A stretch of DNA of 64,000 nt from Amphibiibacter pelophylacis (GTDB taxonomy: Bacteria; Pseudomonadota; Gammaproteobacteria; Burkholderiales; Burkholderiaceae_C), in the NCBI RefSeq assembly GCF_037688875.1, contig NZ_JAWDIE010000003.1, forward strand, positions 124,001 to 188,000. Direction: 5' to 3'. Under the pieces are notes generated by a model. That model was not told the DNA's origin and did not search any database. It saw nothing but the letters and a program-made list of their open reading frames with translations. Shown piece after piece: positions 33,804 to 42,465 of this stretch. A program made the position numbers and the translations under genes. Every line of letters begins with the position of its first letter. Positions within the stretch are counted from its first letter, which is position 1.

Positions 33804-33971
33804 GGCAGCGTCAGCGCCAGATCACCCGGCCTCCAGCAGCGGATAGGGCGGAAAGGCGTGCGCCAGACGAATCAGCACGGCCCGCTACAGGGCAGGCATG
33901 GTCTGGGCAGGGTGGTGGGCCAGAGCGGGCACGTTGCAAAGAACATCCCCTGCAGGCCATGCGGTGAACGA

Positions 33972-34076
33972 CCATCCCCAGTTTCTGGGGATAACTCTGG
34001 TGAAAAGCACTGGATTTGGCGCGCAACGTCTTGATGCTGCGGGCGAAAAAGCCTGTTTTGCCTAAAATCCGGGCAG
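33972..34076 (+). repeat. Dispersed ~105-bp repeat, copy 3
   Basis: It begins CCATCCCCAGTTTCTGGGG, then ATAACTCTGGTGAAAAGCAC, GTCTTGATGCTGCGGGCG and GCCTGTTTTGCC. It is closest to copy 2 in the first 45 bases and to copy 1 later on. Copy 4 starts 282 bp downstream, close to the 293 bp between copies 1 and 2. Confidence 0.8.
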
Positions 34077-34253
34077 TCCGGCGCTAAACCCTTGACCCAC
34101 CGCCAGGGGGCTGCGGGCGGCTGCTGGAGCGACCACGCTACGAGGGAAACCGGGAGGCGACACAGCGATTTTTCCGTCAGAAATCCCGACAGACCCGCTT
34201 GACAAACGCCCGATCATCAAGGTCAGACCAGAAGTAAAACCAGCCACACGCAG

Positions 34254-34365
34254 CCGTCCCCAGAAGCTGGGGATAAACCCGGTGACAAGTGGTGGGAAGA
34301 GTGGTGCAAGCGCTTGATTGGATGGGGAGAAGGGCCTGTTTTGCCCCAAAAAAAGGCAAACCGGC
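34254..34365 (+). repeat. Dispersed ~105-bp repeat, copy 4
   Basis: It begins CCGTCCCCAGAAGCTGGGG, then ATAAACCCGGTGACAAG, AGCGCTTGATTGGATGGGG and GGGCCTGTTTTGCCCCAAAA. Its A-rich 3' end doubles as the T-tract of the terminator for the minus-strand gene that ends at 34410. Confidence 0.75.
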
Positions 34366-34390
34366 CGCACTGCACAGCAGCCGGCCGGTT
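34347..34390 (-). terminator. Rho-independent terminator after the small exported protein gene
   Basis: Reading the minus strand, the stem AACCGGCC (34390-34383) pairs with GGCCGGTT (34366-34359) and is followed by TGCC and seven T residues (34354-34348). It lies about 20 bp after the stop at 34410 and would end the four-gene peptidase/exported-protein transcript. Confidence 0.75.
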
Positions 34391-34409
34391 CACAAGGGAA
34401 TGACTGCGC

Positions 34410-34748
34410 TCAGGACTGCGGCATCAGCGCAAAGCGCCAGGTGCCGGTGGGCGTGCTCACGTCCAGCTTGCTGTTTGCAGCCCCTTTACCCGCCGTCACC
34501 GTCAGGCGGTTGCCCGATTTGGCCAGCGTCCAGCCCGCAGGTGTTTCAGCGTGGAAGGCGGTCACGTCGCCCGCGCCCTGGATGAAGCACAAGTCGCGGC
34601 TCTGGCCCGGTTTGGCATAAACCGCCTGAACGCCCATGTTCACGCCTGCAGGCAGGGTCAGATAGCAGCTGTCGTCGCTCTGGGCCCAGGCCGTGCTGCT
34701 GCCGAAAAAGGCCAAGGTGCTCAGGGGAATCAGTAGATACTTGTTCAT
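34410..34748 (-). CDS. Small exported protein of unknown function (copy A)
   Basis: A 112-residue protein with a clear signal peptide (MNKYLLIPLSTLAFFGSSTA, cleavage near WAQS). The mature part of ~88 residues has two Cys (DDSCYLTLP, RDLCFIQG) that may form a disulfide, then a beta-rich, Gly/Thr-rich tail ending TGTWRFALMPQS. I do not recognise a family. It follows an S10-type peptidase gene by 26 bp and is almost identical to the protein at 36696, which also follows an S10 gene. A role as partner, inhibitor or chaperone of the peptidase is conceivable but unproven. Confidence 0.75.
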   Translation of the reverse strand: MNKYLLIPLSTLAFFGSSTAWAQSDDSCYLTLPAGVNMGVQAVYAKPGQSRDLCFIQGAGDVTAFHAETPAGWTLAKSGNRLTVTAGKGAANSKLDVSTPTGTWRFALMPQS

Positions 34749-34774
34749 GGTCGTGTCCTTGATAAGGCGCGCAG

Positions 34775-36619
34775 TCATTGCGCAGCAGCTGTCGTGCTCA
34801 GCGGGGCGTAGAGAGCGTCCAGATCCTTGCGGACCTGGGTTCGCACCTTGGTGTCCAGATACAGCATGTGACCGCTGCCATAAGCATGGAAGGTAATATT
34901 TTTCTGCAAAGCAGGATCAATCGGCAATGATTGCAGATCAAGCTGCGTCTGATAGAAAGGGGTCACCTGATCGTAATATCCCCCCAGACCCACCACTTTC
35001 AGGTAAGGGTTGAGCGACATGGAAGCCGCCAGATCAGGACGGCTGTCCATTTCAATCTGGCTGCTGGTGGTCGATCCATCCGGAAGCGTGTGATCATAGC
35101 TCCACCCATTAAAGACATTGTTGTTCAGACTCACAAATGATGATGTGGTGCTGTATTTAAGATCGCCTGCAATGTAGTCCTGCCACAAGCCAGTATAAGC
35201 CCCGTTCACCGCCACAATTGTTGGATCGTTGGCTCCAGCATCATTGGGAATGGTTCTTATGATACCGGCAGCCGAAACAGCCGTACGCGCATCATACGCC
35301 CCGGTGATTTTGTTCTGGCTGGCCAAAACACTCTGACTAAAAATACCCGAACCAAAGGGCAGAAGATAAGTGATCGCATACTTCTTTTTCAACGCCGCCA
35401 GATCCGCACCCGCCTTGACATCCGCATCCGTCTGAGCAACAAAGGCCGGGTTGGTCGGCGAATACAGGTAGCTCCAGACGCCGTCAATGCCGAACCCGGG
35501 ACCGGTCAGGGGCTGCGCTTGCGACACAACGTCCAGATAGCGTGACTCGAAGGTGGGATCATCCTTCAGGTTGCTGCGCAAGGCATCCGAAATGTGATAA
35601 GTCTCCCCCAGCAAGGGATACTTGGCATTCAGAGCAAAGGGCGTGTAAACATCTTTTGTGAAGGCGCGCGCCGCATCCGCCATCTGGTCTTCTGTAAGAC
35701 TCTGGTATTTGGCATCATTGACCTTGTGATACCAGGCCGCCATCGCCATGGTCGGCAGGGCTCCCAGAAGGTTGCCGCGCTCGGTAAACGTCAGAATGGG
35801 CGAAATCAGCGTTACACCGTTCAGCGGGATGCCCGCCGTCTGCAGACGCCAGGACGTGATCGCCGTGCGCGGCCCGCCATACGATTCGCCCATCAGGTAC
35901 TTGGGGGAGTTCCAGCGGCGGTTGATAGACAGGTAGCGCTGGACAAAATCACGGATGCTGTCGGCATCAGAGTCGGTGGTCCAGAAATCCTTGTTGGCCA
36001 GCGGAGCAATGGCGGCCGAATAGCCGGTCCCCACCGGGTTGATGTAAACCAGGTCGGTTTTGTCAATCAAGGTATCCGGGTTATCTTCCAGGGTATACGG
36101 CGCTGGAGGAAGCGTATCGGGGAAATTATCCGAGTTCACGCGCCTGGGTGAAAATGAACCCAGCATCAGCCAGCTGGCCGCCGAGCCGGGACCCCCGTTG
36201 TAGATGAACGTGACAGGTCGCGTGCCCGGCGCTTCGCCGTCCTTGGTGAAAGCCACGTAAAACATGGAGGCGCGGGGCGTCGACAGTTTGTTATCGACCG
36301 TGGTCAGATGCCCCGCTGTCGCGGTGTAGCGGATTTTCTGGCCATTGAGCGTCATCTCATGGTGGGTGACTGCCACCCCTTCTTTGGCCAGATCCGATGT
36401 GATCTGCCCCGCGGGCTGGCCACTGTAAACAGCCGTATCCACCAAAGGCTGATCACTGGCCAGGGGGGTTTCAGTGGGCTGGGTGCTGGGGTCGGTCGAG
36501 ACCACACTGGTACCGCTGCCGCCGCCGCACGCAGCCAGGAGTGCAGCGAGTGCGATGGGGAGCAGGGATTTCAGTTTCGGACGACTCGCGGGCAGGTTAT
36601 TCTGGGTAGTGCGCATCAA
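34775..36619 (-). CDS. S10-family serine carboxypeptidase-like lipoprotein (copy A)
   Basis: A 614-residue exported protein. The lipobox LAAC puts the lipidated Cys at residue 31, followed by a Gly/Ser/Thr-rich tether. The peptidase S10 core has the oxyanion-side NGGPGSAASW, the nucleophile in GESYGGPRT (Ser246), the acid in GGYYDQVTP and the His in GSGHMLYLD. It would release C-terminal residues from peptides in the periplasm or at the outer membrane. Followed by the small exported protein gene. It is a tandem paralogue of the gene at 37060-38925. Confidence 0.88.
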   Translation of the reverse strand: MMRTTQNNLPASRPKLKSLLPIALAALLAACGGGSGTSVVSTDPSTQPTETPLASDQPLVDTAVYSGQPAGQITSDLAKEGVAVTHHEMTLNGQKIRYTATAGHLTTVDNKLSTPRASMFYVAFTKDGEAPGTRPVTFIYNGGPGSAASWLMLGSFSPRRVNSDNFPDTLPPAPYTLEDNPDTLIDKTDLVYINPVGTGYSAAIAPLANKDFWTTDSDADSIRDFVQRYLSINRRWNSPKYLMGESYGGPRTAITSWRLQTAGIPLNGVTLISPILTFTERGNLLGALPTMAMAAWYHKVNDAKYQSLTEDQMADAARAFTKDVYTPFALNAKYPLLGETYHISDALRSNLKDDPTFESRYLDVVSQAQPLTGPGFGIDGVWSYLYSPTNPAFVAQTDADVKAGADLAALKKKYAITYLLPFGSGIFSQSVLASQNKITGAYDARTAVSAAGIIRTIPNDAGANDPTIVAVNGAYTGLWQDYIAGDLKYSTTSSFVSLNNNVFNGWSYDHTLPDGSTTSSQIEMDSRPDLAASMSLNPYLKVVGLGGYYDQVTPFYQTQLDLQSLPIDPALQKNITFHAYGSGHMLYLDTKVRTQVRKDLDALYAPLSTTAAAQ

Positions 36620-36695
36620 ATGTCTCCACGACGGGTTTTGTGGCGTTGAATATCCGGCAGCAGACTTGTGGCCCGCTGCCAGATCAGGTACCAGA

Positions 36696-37034
36696 TCAGG
36701 ACTGCGGCATCAGCGCAAAACGCCAGGTGCCAGTGGGCGTACTCACGTCCAGCTTGCTGTTTGCAGCGCCCTTGCCGGCCGTCACCGTCAGGCGGTTACC
36801 GGATTTGGCCAGTGTCCAGCCCGCAGGAGTTTCAGCGTGGAAGGCGGTCACGTTGCCCGCGCCCTGGATGAAGCACAAGTCGCGGCTCTGGCCCGGTTTG
36901 GCATAAACCGCCTGCACGCCCATGTTCACGCCTGCAGGCAGGGTCAGATAGCAGCTGTCGTCGCTCTGGGCCCAGGCCGTGCTGCTGCCGAAAAAGGCCA
37001 GCGTGCTCAGGGGAATCAGAAGATACTTTTTCAT
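36696..37034 (-). CDS. Small exported protein of unknown function (copy B)
   Basis: A 112-residue protein that differs from copy A at only two visible positions (MKKYLL for MNKYLL and GAGNVTAF for GAGDVTAF). It has the same signal peptide and the same two mature Cys. It sits 25 bp after the second S10 gene. The near identity contrasts with the greater divergence of the flanking peptidases, which suggests either recent gene conversion or strong constraint. Confidence 0.75.
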   Translation of the reverse strand: MKKYLLIPLSTLAFFGSSTAWAQSDDSCYLTLPAGVNMGVQAVYAKPGQSRDLCFIQGAGNVTAFHAETPAGWTLAKSGNRLTVTAGKGAANSKLDVSTPTGTWRFALMPQS

Positions 37035-37059
37035 GGTCTTGTCCTTGTGGGGTCAGCAG

Positions 37060-38925
37060 TTACTGGGCGGCTGCCGGGGTGTACAGGGCATTCAGATCCT
37101 TGCGCGCTGCCGTGCGGGCCTTGCTGTCCACATACAGCATGTGGCCGCTTTCGTAGCTGTGCGTCGTGATGTTCTTCAGCAGGGCCGGATCAACAGGCAG
37201 TGACGCCAGATCCAGTTCGGTCTGGTGGAAAGGCGTCACCTGGTCGAAATACCCCATCAAAGCCATCACTTTCATGTACGGGTTGAGCGACATCGTGGCA
37301 GCCAGATCAGGACGGGCGTCAAACTTGTTGTCGTCACTGGTCACCGTGCCATCGGGCTCCGTGTGCGTGTATTTCCAGGCTTTGAAGACATCCGTATTAA
37401 TTCCAACAAAGGAAGAATTGGTCGTGTACTTCAGATCACCGCCAATGTAGTCGCGCCACAGAGCGGTATAAGCCCCATTGACGGCGACAATGCTTGAGTC
37501 ATTCGAGCCCGAATCGCCGGGAATGGTGGCGGCAATCCCTTTGGTCGACAGGCTGGTTCGGGCATCATACAGACCGGCGGATCTTTCCTGGTCCGCCAGC
37601 AGGGTCAGATTGAAATAACTCGGACCATAGGCCCAGGCATAGCGGGCGCCATAAAGCTTGGTCGCATCCGCAATGGTCGTCTGTCCCGATTTAACGGCAC
37701 TGTCGATGGAATCCTTGAAGGCTTTATTAAGCGGGCTGGTGTACAGCGCGCTCCACGTCGCATCAACACCAAACCCGGGTCCGGTGTAGGCCTGGGTCTG
37801 CTTCAGAATATCCAGGTACTTCGTCTCGTAAGCCGGGTCTGCGAGATTGAACTGGGTCAATAGCGGCAGAATCGTATTATCACCATCCAGTGGGTAGGCG
37901 CCAGTGGCCGCAAAAGGCGTCAGCACGTTGGTCGAGAAATCACGCGCGGCCTGTGCCATATCGGTGGCGCTCAGATCATGGAACCGGGCATCGTTGCGTT
38001 TGTAATACCACGCCGCCATGGCCATGGTCGGCATGGCACCGAGCAGATTGCCCCGCTCGGTAAAGTTCAGAATGGGCGAGACCAGAGTCACGCCGTTGAG
38101 CGGAATCCCTGCGGTCTGCAGGCGCCAGGACGTGACGGCCGTGCGTGGCCCCCCGTAGGATTCGCCCATCAGGTATTTGGGGGAGTTCCAGCGGCGGTTG
38201 ATCGACAGGTAGCGCTGGATGAAATCGCGGATGCTGTCGGCATCGGCGTCCGTGTTCCAGAATTCCTTGTTGGTCAGCGGTGCAATGGCGGCCGAATAGC
38301 CGGTGCCCACCGGATTGATGTAGACCAGATCGCTCTTGTCAAGCAGGGTATCCGGATTATCTTCCAGCGTGAACGGCGCAGGCGGCAGCGCATTGGGGTA
38401 TGTGTCGGTATTGATGCGTTTGGGCGAGAAGGCGCCCAGCATCAGCCAGCTGGCGGCCGAGCCCGGGCCGCCGTTATACAGAAAGGTCACAGGACGTGTT
38501 CCAGGCGCTTCACCGTCTTTGGTAAAGGCCACATAGAACATGGACGCGCGCGAAGTCGACAGCTTGTTATCGACGGTGGTCAGATGCCCGGCCGTGACGG
38601 TATACCGCAGCTTCTGGCCATTGAGCGTCATTTCGTGGTGGGTGACCGCGACCTCTTCTTTGGCCTGATCCGGCGTCACCTGACCCGTCGCCTGGCCGCT
38701 GTACACCGCAGTATCGACGAGGGGCTGGTCAGCCGCCAGCGGGGTATTGTCTGTCGCGGGGCTGGTGCTGGCGTCGGTCACCGTGCTGGCGCCAGTTTCA
38801 GTGCTGGACACCACACTGGTGCCACTGCCGCCTCCGCAGGCCGTCAGGAATGCAGCCATAGCAACAGGCAAAAGGGTTTTCAGGAGCGGGCGCGGGGCCA
38901 GCCGATCAGCAGAAATGGGGCGCAT
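37060..38925 (-). CDS. S10-family serine carboxypeptidase-like lipoprotein (copy B)
   Basis: A 621-residue paralogue of the peptidase at 34775. It starts at MRPISADRLAPRP, has a lipobox LTAC (Cys30), and the motifs NGGPGSAASW, GESYGGPRT (Ser256), MGYFDQVTP and ESGHMLYVD. Copies A and B are similar along the whole length but differ most in the cap region between the Ser and Asp motifs (about residues 300-470), where substrate specificity usually lies. A GGAG ribosome site precedes the ATG at 38925; a longer start at 38967 is less likely. Confidence 0.88.
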   Translation of the reverse strand: MRPISADRLAPRPLLKTLLPVAMAAFLTACGGGSGTSVVSSTETGASTVTDASTSPATDNTPLAADQPLVDTAVYSGQATGQVTPDQAKEEVAVTHHEMTLNGQKLRYTVTAGHLTTVDNKLSTSRASMFYVAFTKDGEAPGTRPVTFLYNGGPGSAASWLMLGAFSPKRINTDTYPNALPPAPFTLEDNPDTLLDKSDLVYINPVGTGYSAAIAPLTNKEFWNTDADADSIRDFIQRYLSINRRWNSPKYLMGESYGGPRTAVTSWRLQTAGIPLNGVTLVSPILNFTERGNLLGAMPTMAMAAWYYKRNDARFHDLSATDMAQAARDFSTNVLTPFAATGAYPLDGDNTILPLLTQFNLADPAYETKYLDILKQTQAYTGPGFGVDATWSALYTSPLNKAFKDSIDSAVKSGQTTIADATKLYGARYAWAYGPSYFNLTLLADQERSAGLYDARTSLSTKGIAATIPGDSGSNDSSIVAVNGAYTALWRDYIGGDLKYTTNSSFVGINTDVFKAWKYTHTEPDGTVTSDDNKFDARPDLAATMSLNPYMKVMALMGYFDQVTPFHQTELDLASLPVDPALLKNITTHSYESGHMLYVDSKARTAARKDLNALYTPAAAQ

Positions 38926-39066
38926 GGGAGTCTCCAGGGTGGAAAGAACCGTCGAAATTTTGTTCAACGATTCATTTTTCCCTGGACCTTCCAGCCTGTC
39001 TCTGACTCTTCCTCTAAATCAGGGGAAATCCCTGGTCAAGAAATGTAAACGGGGGATTGCCAGTTA

Positions 39067-39081
39067 TCTGGTCTGACCAGA
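39067..39081. promoter_or_regulatory. GntR/FadR-type operator-like palindrome
   Basis: TCTGGTCTGACCAGA is a perfect 7-1-7 palindrome whose core TGGTCnGACCA equals the FadR-type GntR consensus. On the minus strand a TATAGT -10-like box (39086-39081) abuts it, about 140 bp upstream of the peptidase copy B start. The natural reading is a repressor site for the peptidase unit; the regulator is not in this window. Confidence 0.5.
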
Positions 39082-39101
39082 CTATACCGTATTAACCCTG
39101 G

Positions 39102-39124
39102 GTTCATATTATTTTCATATGAAC
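39102..39124. promoter_or_regulatory. Inverted repeat GTTCATAT-N7-ATATGAAC
   Basis: GTTCATAT (39102-39109) and ATATGAAC (39117-39124) form a perfect 8-bp inverted repeat with a 7-bp AT-rich spacer between fliE and the peptidase unit. It could be a regulator site or, less likely, a weak bidirectional terminator. I cannot assign it to a known regulator. Confidence 0.4.
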
Positions 39125-39175
39125 AGAAATCCGTTCAACAATAGATTCCCGTCAGACCACCGCGCGAGTGCGACG

Positions 39176-39505
39176 TCACACCTGCATGTTCATGATTTCG
39201 CTGTAGGACTGCACCAGACGGTTGCGCACGGCCAGCACGGCCTGGAAGCCGATCTGCGATTTCTGCATCGCCACCATGGTGTCCTCCAGGCTGACCGCCG
39301 GATTGCCCAGCTGCAGCTCCTGCTGCATGCGGCGCGATTCGCCCTGCGCGGCGCTGACCTCGCCCAGCGCGTCGGTCAGGGCGGCGCGGAACCCGCCTGG
39401 CTGAGCGGCGCTGGCTCCCGGCCCGGATGGGGGCGGCAGGGCCTGCGCCATCCCGGCGCGGCTGAGGGCTTCCTGAAGGCTGAACGGTTTGAGCGACATG
39501 TCCAT
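39176..39505 (-). CDS. fliE: Flagellar hook-basal body protein FliE
   Basis: A 109-residue protein that links the MS ring to the proximal rod. The C-terminal signature SLEDTMVAMQKSQIGFQAVL and RNRLVQSYSEIMNMQV is diagnostic. Two starts are possible, MDMSLKPF at 39505 or MSLKPF at 39499; the first is used here. It is divergent from fliF with a 174-bp gap that must hold both promoters, but no clear sigma-28 or sigma-54 site was found. Confidence 0.93.
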   Translation of the reverse strand: MDMSLKPFSLQEALSRAGMAQALPPPSGPGASAAQPGGFRAALTDALGEVSAAQGESRRMQQELQLGNPAVSLEDTMVAMQKSQIGFQAVLAVRNRLVQSYSEIMNMQV

Positions 39506-39679
39506 GGGCGTGCGGGCCACTGGGGCCGATCCGGTTGATGGCCGAATTGTGCGGTGCCACCGCCCGCGCGAAGCAGCAAACAGGCGCCGCTTCTGCCGAC
39601 TGTTCGGTTTTTGCCGCCCTGCCCTGCGCAACGACAATGGCGGCATCTTCAAAACTGTGACTGCCCACCGACCGACCCC

Positions 39680-41449
39680 ATGAGCAACGCTGTTGTCCCC
39701 GCCTCTTCCACTTCCTCCGGGGCCCTGAGCCCGTCGGCACTGCCGACGGCCCCGGCCCGTCCGGCGATGGAATGGGTGCAGCGTGTGCGCGAGCTGCCCC
39801 CCAGGCGCAAGTGGAGCCTGGCCGCCGCAATGGCCGGCATCGTCGCCATCGTCGTGGCGCTGCTGGTCTGGCAGGCGCGCGGCGATTACAGCGTGCTGTT
39901 CAGCGGTCTGGACGACAAGAGCGCGGGCGATGTCGTCGCCCAGCTCGGCACCCTGAACGTGCCCTACCGCATCGGTGCGGGCGGCGCGGTGCTGGTTCCG
40001 GCCACGCAGGTGCACGAGCTGCGCATGAAGCTGGCCAGCGCCGGGCTGCCCAAAAGCGCCACGGTCGGTTTCGAGCTGATGGACGCCGTCAAGTTCGGCC
40101 AGACGCAGACGCAGGAGCGCATCAACATCCAGCGCGCGCTGGAAGGCGAACTGACCCGCACCATCGGCTCGCTCGATGCGGTCGAGTCCGCCCGCGTGCA
40201 CATCGCCCTGCCCAACCAGAACGGTTTTTTCCGCGAACAGCAAAAGCCCAGCGCCTCGGTGATGCTGAACCTGCGGCCCGGCCGCACGCTGGACCCGACG
40301 CAGCTGGCCGGCATCGTCCACCTTGTGGCGTCCAGCGTGCCTGAGCTCAGCACCAAGGCCGTCAGCGTCATCGACCAGACCGGCACACTGCTGACCGCCG
40401 ACCCGGACGCCGACGGACAGGGCGCGCTCAGCGACCGCCAGCTCAAGTACAGCCACCAGGTCGAGGACGTTTTCCTCAAGCGCATCCAGGCCATCATCGA
40501 ACCGCTGGTCGGCAAGGACAATTACCGCGCCACCGTCACGGCGGACATCGATTTCAGCCAGTCCGAGCAGACCTCGGAAGAATTCCGCCCCAACCAGACG
40601 CCCGATTCGGCGGCAGTGCGCAGCAGCTCCAGCGTGGTTGACAGCACCGGCGCCGGCAGCGGCACGGCCGCGGGGGTGCCCGGCGCCACAAGCAACCAGC
40701 CGCCCGTGCCCGCCACGGCGCCTGTCACCGGCGCCGCGCAGCCGCTGCAGGCCGCCCCCGGCAACGGCGCCGCCAGTGGCGCGGCCAGCGGACCTGGCCG
40801 CCGCGAAAACACCACCAACTACGAGCTGGACAAGACCGTGCGCGTCACCCGCAACGCCACCGGCCTGGTGCGCAAGGTGAACGCCGCCGTGGTGCTCAAC
40901 CAGCCCAGCAAGACCGACGCCAAAGGCAATGTCACCAGCGAGCCCGTTCCTCAGGCCGAAATCGACCGCATCACCAGTCTGGTCCAGGAGGCCATCGGCT
41001 TTGACAGCAAGCGCGGCGATTCGGTCAAGGTGATGAGCGCGCCTTTCCGCACCGACCCGGGCCTGGCGCCCGACGACACGCCACTGTGGCAGCAGCCCTG
41101 GCTGCTGGACACCCTGCGCAGCGCCGTGGTGCCACTGGTGCTGGGCGGGATCGCGCTGGCGCTGTTTCTGGGCGTGGTGCGCCCCATCGTCAAGGCCACG
41201 GTGCGCGAGCGCGCCGCCAGCGCGCCGGCGCAGGCCAGCGGCACGCCGGGCGGCCTGCTCAGCGCGGTGGTCGACGATGACGCCCCGCCCGGCCGCCCCG
41301 ACGAGCCCCTGCGCCTGGGCATCGAAGGCCCGCTGGACGGCCCCACCCAGAACGCCGCCGAACGCCTGCTGGCCATCCGCCAGCTCGCCAAGGACAACCC
41401 CGCCGCCGTCGCGAACATCGTGCGCGAGTGGGTCAACCAGCCGGCATGA
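39680..41449 (+). CDS. fliF: Flagellar MS-ring protein FliF
   Basis: A 589-residue inner-membrane protein forming the MS ring and rotor base. First membrane helix around residues 48-66 (AAAMAGIVAIVVALLVW), then the secretin-like ring domains (DYSVLFSGLDDKSAGDVV, IALPNQNGFFREQQKPSASV), a Ser/Ala/Pro-rich flexible segment, the second helix (AVVPLVLGGIALALFLGVV), and a cytoplasmic tail (AERLLAIRQLAKDNPAAVAN) that binds FliG. Its stop overlaps the fliG start (ATGA). Confidence 0.96.
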   Translation: MSNAVVPASSTSSGALSPSALPTAPARPAMEWVQRVRELPPRRKWSLAAAMAGIVAIVVALLVWQARGDYSVLFSGLDDKSAGDVVAQLGTLNVPYRIGAGGAVLVPATQVHELRMKLASAGLPKSATVGFELMDAVKFGQTQTQERINIQRALEGELTRTIGSLDAVESARVHIALPNQNGFFREQQKPSASVMLNLRPGRTLDPTQLAGIVHLVASSVPELSTKAVSVIDQTGTLLTADPDADGQGALSDRQLKYSHQVEDVFLKRIQAIIEPLVGKDNYRATVTADIDFSQSEQTSEEFRPNQTPDSAAVRSSSSVVDSTGAGSGTAAGVPGATSNQPPVPATAPVTGAAQPLQAAPGNGAASGAASGPGRRENTTNYELDKTVRVTRNATGLVRKVNAAVVLNQPSKTDAKGNVTSEPVPQAEIDRITSLVQEAIGFDSKRGDSVKVMSAPFRTDPGLAPDDTPLWQQPWLLDTLRSAVVPLVLGGIALALFLGVVRPIVKATVRERAASAPAQASGTPGGLLSAVVDDDAPPGRPDEPLRLGIEGPLDGPTQNAAERLLAIRQLAKDNPAAVANIVREWVNQPA

Positions 41450-42450
41450 CGACCATGGACAACGGAACCGAAGACGCCGCCATCCTGCTGATGTCGCTGG
41501 GCGAGGAATCGGCCGCCGAGGTGTTCAAGCTGCTCAACCCCAAGGAGGTGCAGCGCCTGGGCGAGACCATCACCCAGCTGCGCGCCGTGCCGCACGAGCG
41601 CGTCGAGACGGTGCTGAAAAACTTCACCGACCTGGCCCGCGCGCGCCAGACCCTGGTGCCCGACGCCAGCAAATACATCCGCTCGGTGCTGCGCCGTGCG
41701 CTGGGCGATGAAAAAGCCAGCGTGCTGCTGGACCGCATCCTGCAGAACAACGACATTTCGGGCATCGAGAGCCTGAAGTGGATGGATTCCGAGGCCATCG
41801 CCGAGCTGCTGCGCAACGAGCACCCGCAGATCGTCGCGGCCATCCTGGTCCATCTGGAGAGCGATCACTGCTCGCAGGTGCTCAAACAGTTCACCGACCG
41901 CCACCGCAACGAGGTGCTGATCCGCATCGCCACGCTGGACGGCATCCAGCCCAGCGCGCTGCGCGATCTCAACGAGGTCATGGGCAATGTGCTGTCCATG
42001 GGCGAGAGCAAGCGCCGCAACGCCAGCGGCGGGCCGGAGTCGGTCGCCGAAATCATCAACATGATGGGCAGCGGGGTCGAGGCCTCGTCGCTGGATTACA
42101 TCCGCGAAATGGACCCGGACCTGGCGCAGAAAATCCAGGACAGCATGCTGTCCTTCGAGGATCTGCTCAAAGTGGACGACCGCGGCATCCAGACCGTGCT
42201 GCGCGAGGTGCAGAGCGAATCGCTGGTCATGGCGCTCAAGGGCGCGACGCAGGAGATGCGCGACAAAATCTTCCGCAACATGTCCAGCCGCGCCGCCGAA
42301 ACCCTGCGCGAGGATCTGGAAGGCAAGGGCCCGGTGCGCGTCTCCGAGGTCGAGGCCGAGCAGAAGGACATCCTCAAGATCGTGCGCCGTCTCTCGGACG
42401 AAGGCCAGATCATGCTGCCGACGTCGGGCGGCGACGACGGCTTTGTGTAA
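41446..42450 (+). CDS. fliG: Flagellar motor switch protein FliG
   Basis: A 334-residue rotor protein. Segments visible are EDAAILLMSLGEESAAEVFK (N-domain for FliF binding), NEHPQIVAAILVHLE (middle EHPQ motif for FliM) and the C-terminal torque region with DDRGIQTVLREVQSESLVMAL and KIFRNMSSRAAETLREDLE. The start MTTMDNGTED at 41446 overlaps the fliF stop; an upstream in-frame start is less likely. Confidence 0.96.
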   Translation: MTTMDNGTEDAAILLMSLGEESAAEVFKLLNPKEVQRLGETITQLRAVPHERVETVLKNFTDLARARQTLVPDASKYIRSVLRRALGDEKASVLLDRILQNNDISGIESLKWMDSEAIAELLRNEHPQIVAAILVHLESDHCSQVLKQFTDRHRNEVLIRIATLDGIQPSALRDLNEVMGNVLSMGESKRRNASGGPESVAEIINMMGSGVEASSLDYIREMDPDLAQKIQDSMLSFEDLLKVDDRGIQTVLREVQSESLVMALKGATQEMRDKIFRNMSSRAAETLREDLEGKGPVRVSEVEAEQKDILKIVRRLSDEGQIMLPTSGGDDGFV

Positions 42451-42465
42451 TCGGGCGGCCCGGCC

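Larger units (their letters stand above)
33804..34409. other. ~600-bp region without genes, holding two dispersed-repeat copies
   Basis: Between the truncated toxin cassette and the small exported protein there is no convincing coding region. It contains repeat copies 3 (33972-34076) and 4 (34254-34365) and a terminator for the minus-strand gene at 34410. A remnant upstream of copy 3 (33810-33970) is GC-rich and unassigned. Confidence 0.6.

Noticed and set aside
23765..34365. CRISPR array as explanation for the repeats.
   Set aside because: Only four copies, ~105 bp long, with about 180-bp and 9.8-kb spacing, and no cas genes.
34062..34370. Minus-strand reading of about 100 residues across repeat copies 3 and 4.
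   Set aside because: It covers repeat sequence and the terminator; similar readings over the other repeat pair are not conserved in frame.
23756..39175. Insertion sequence or transposon in the accessory region.
   Set aside because: No transposase or integrase motif was found on either strand and no terminal inverted repeats with target duplications were seen.
39506..39679. Sigma-54 or sigma-28 promoter between fliE and fliF.
   Set aside because: A TGGCAC string occurs near 39555 on the minus strand but lacks the TTGC element at the needed spacing, and no TAAA-N15-GCCGATAA match was seen.
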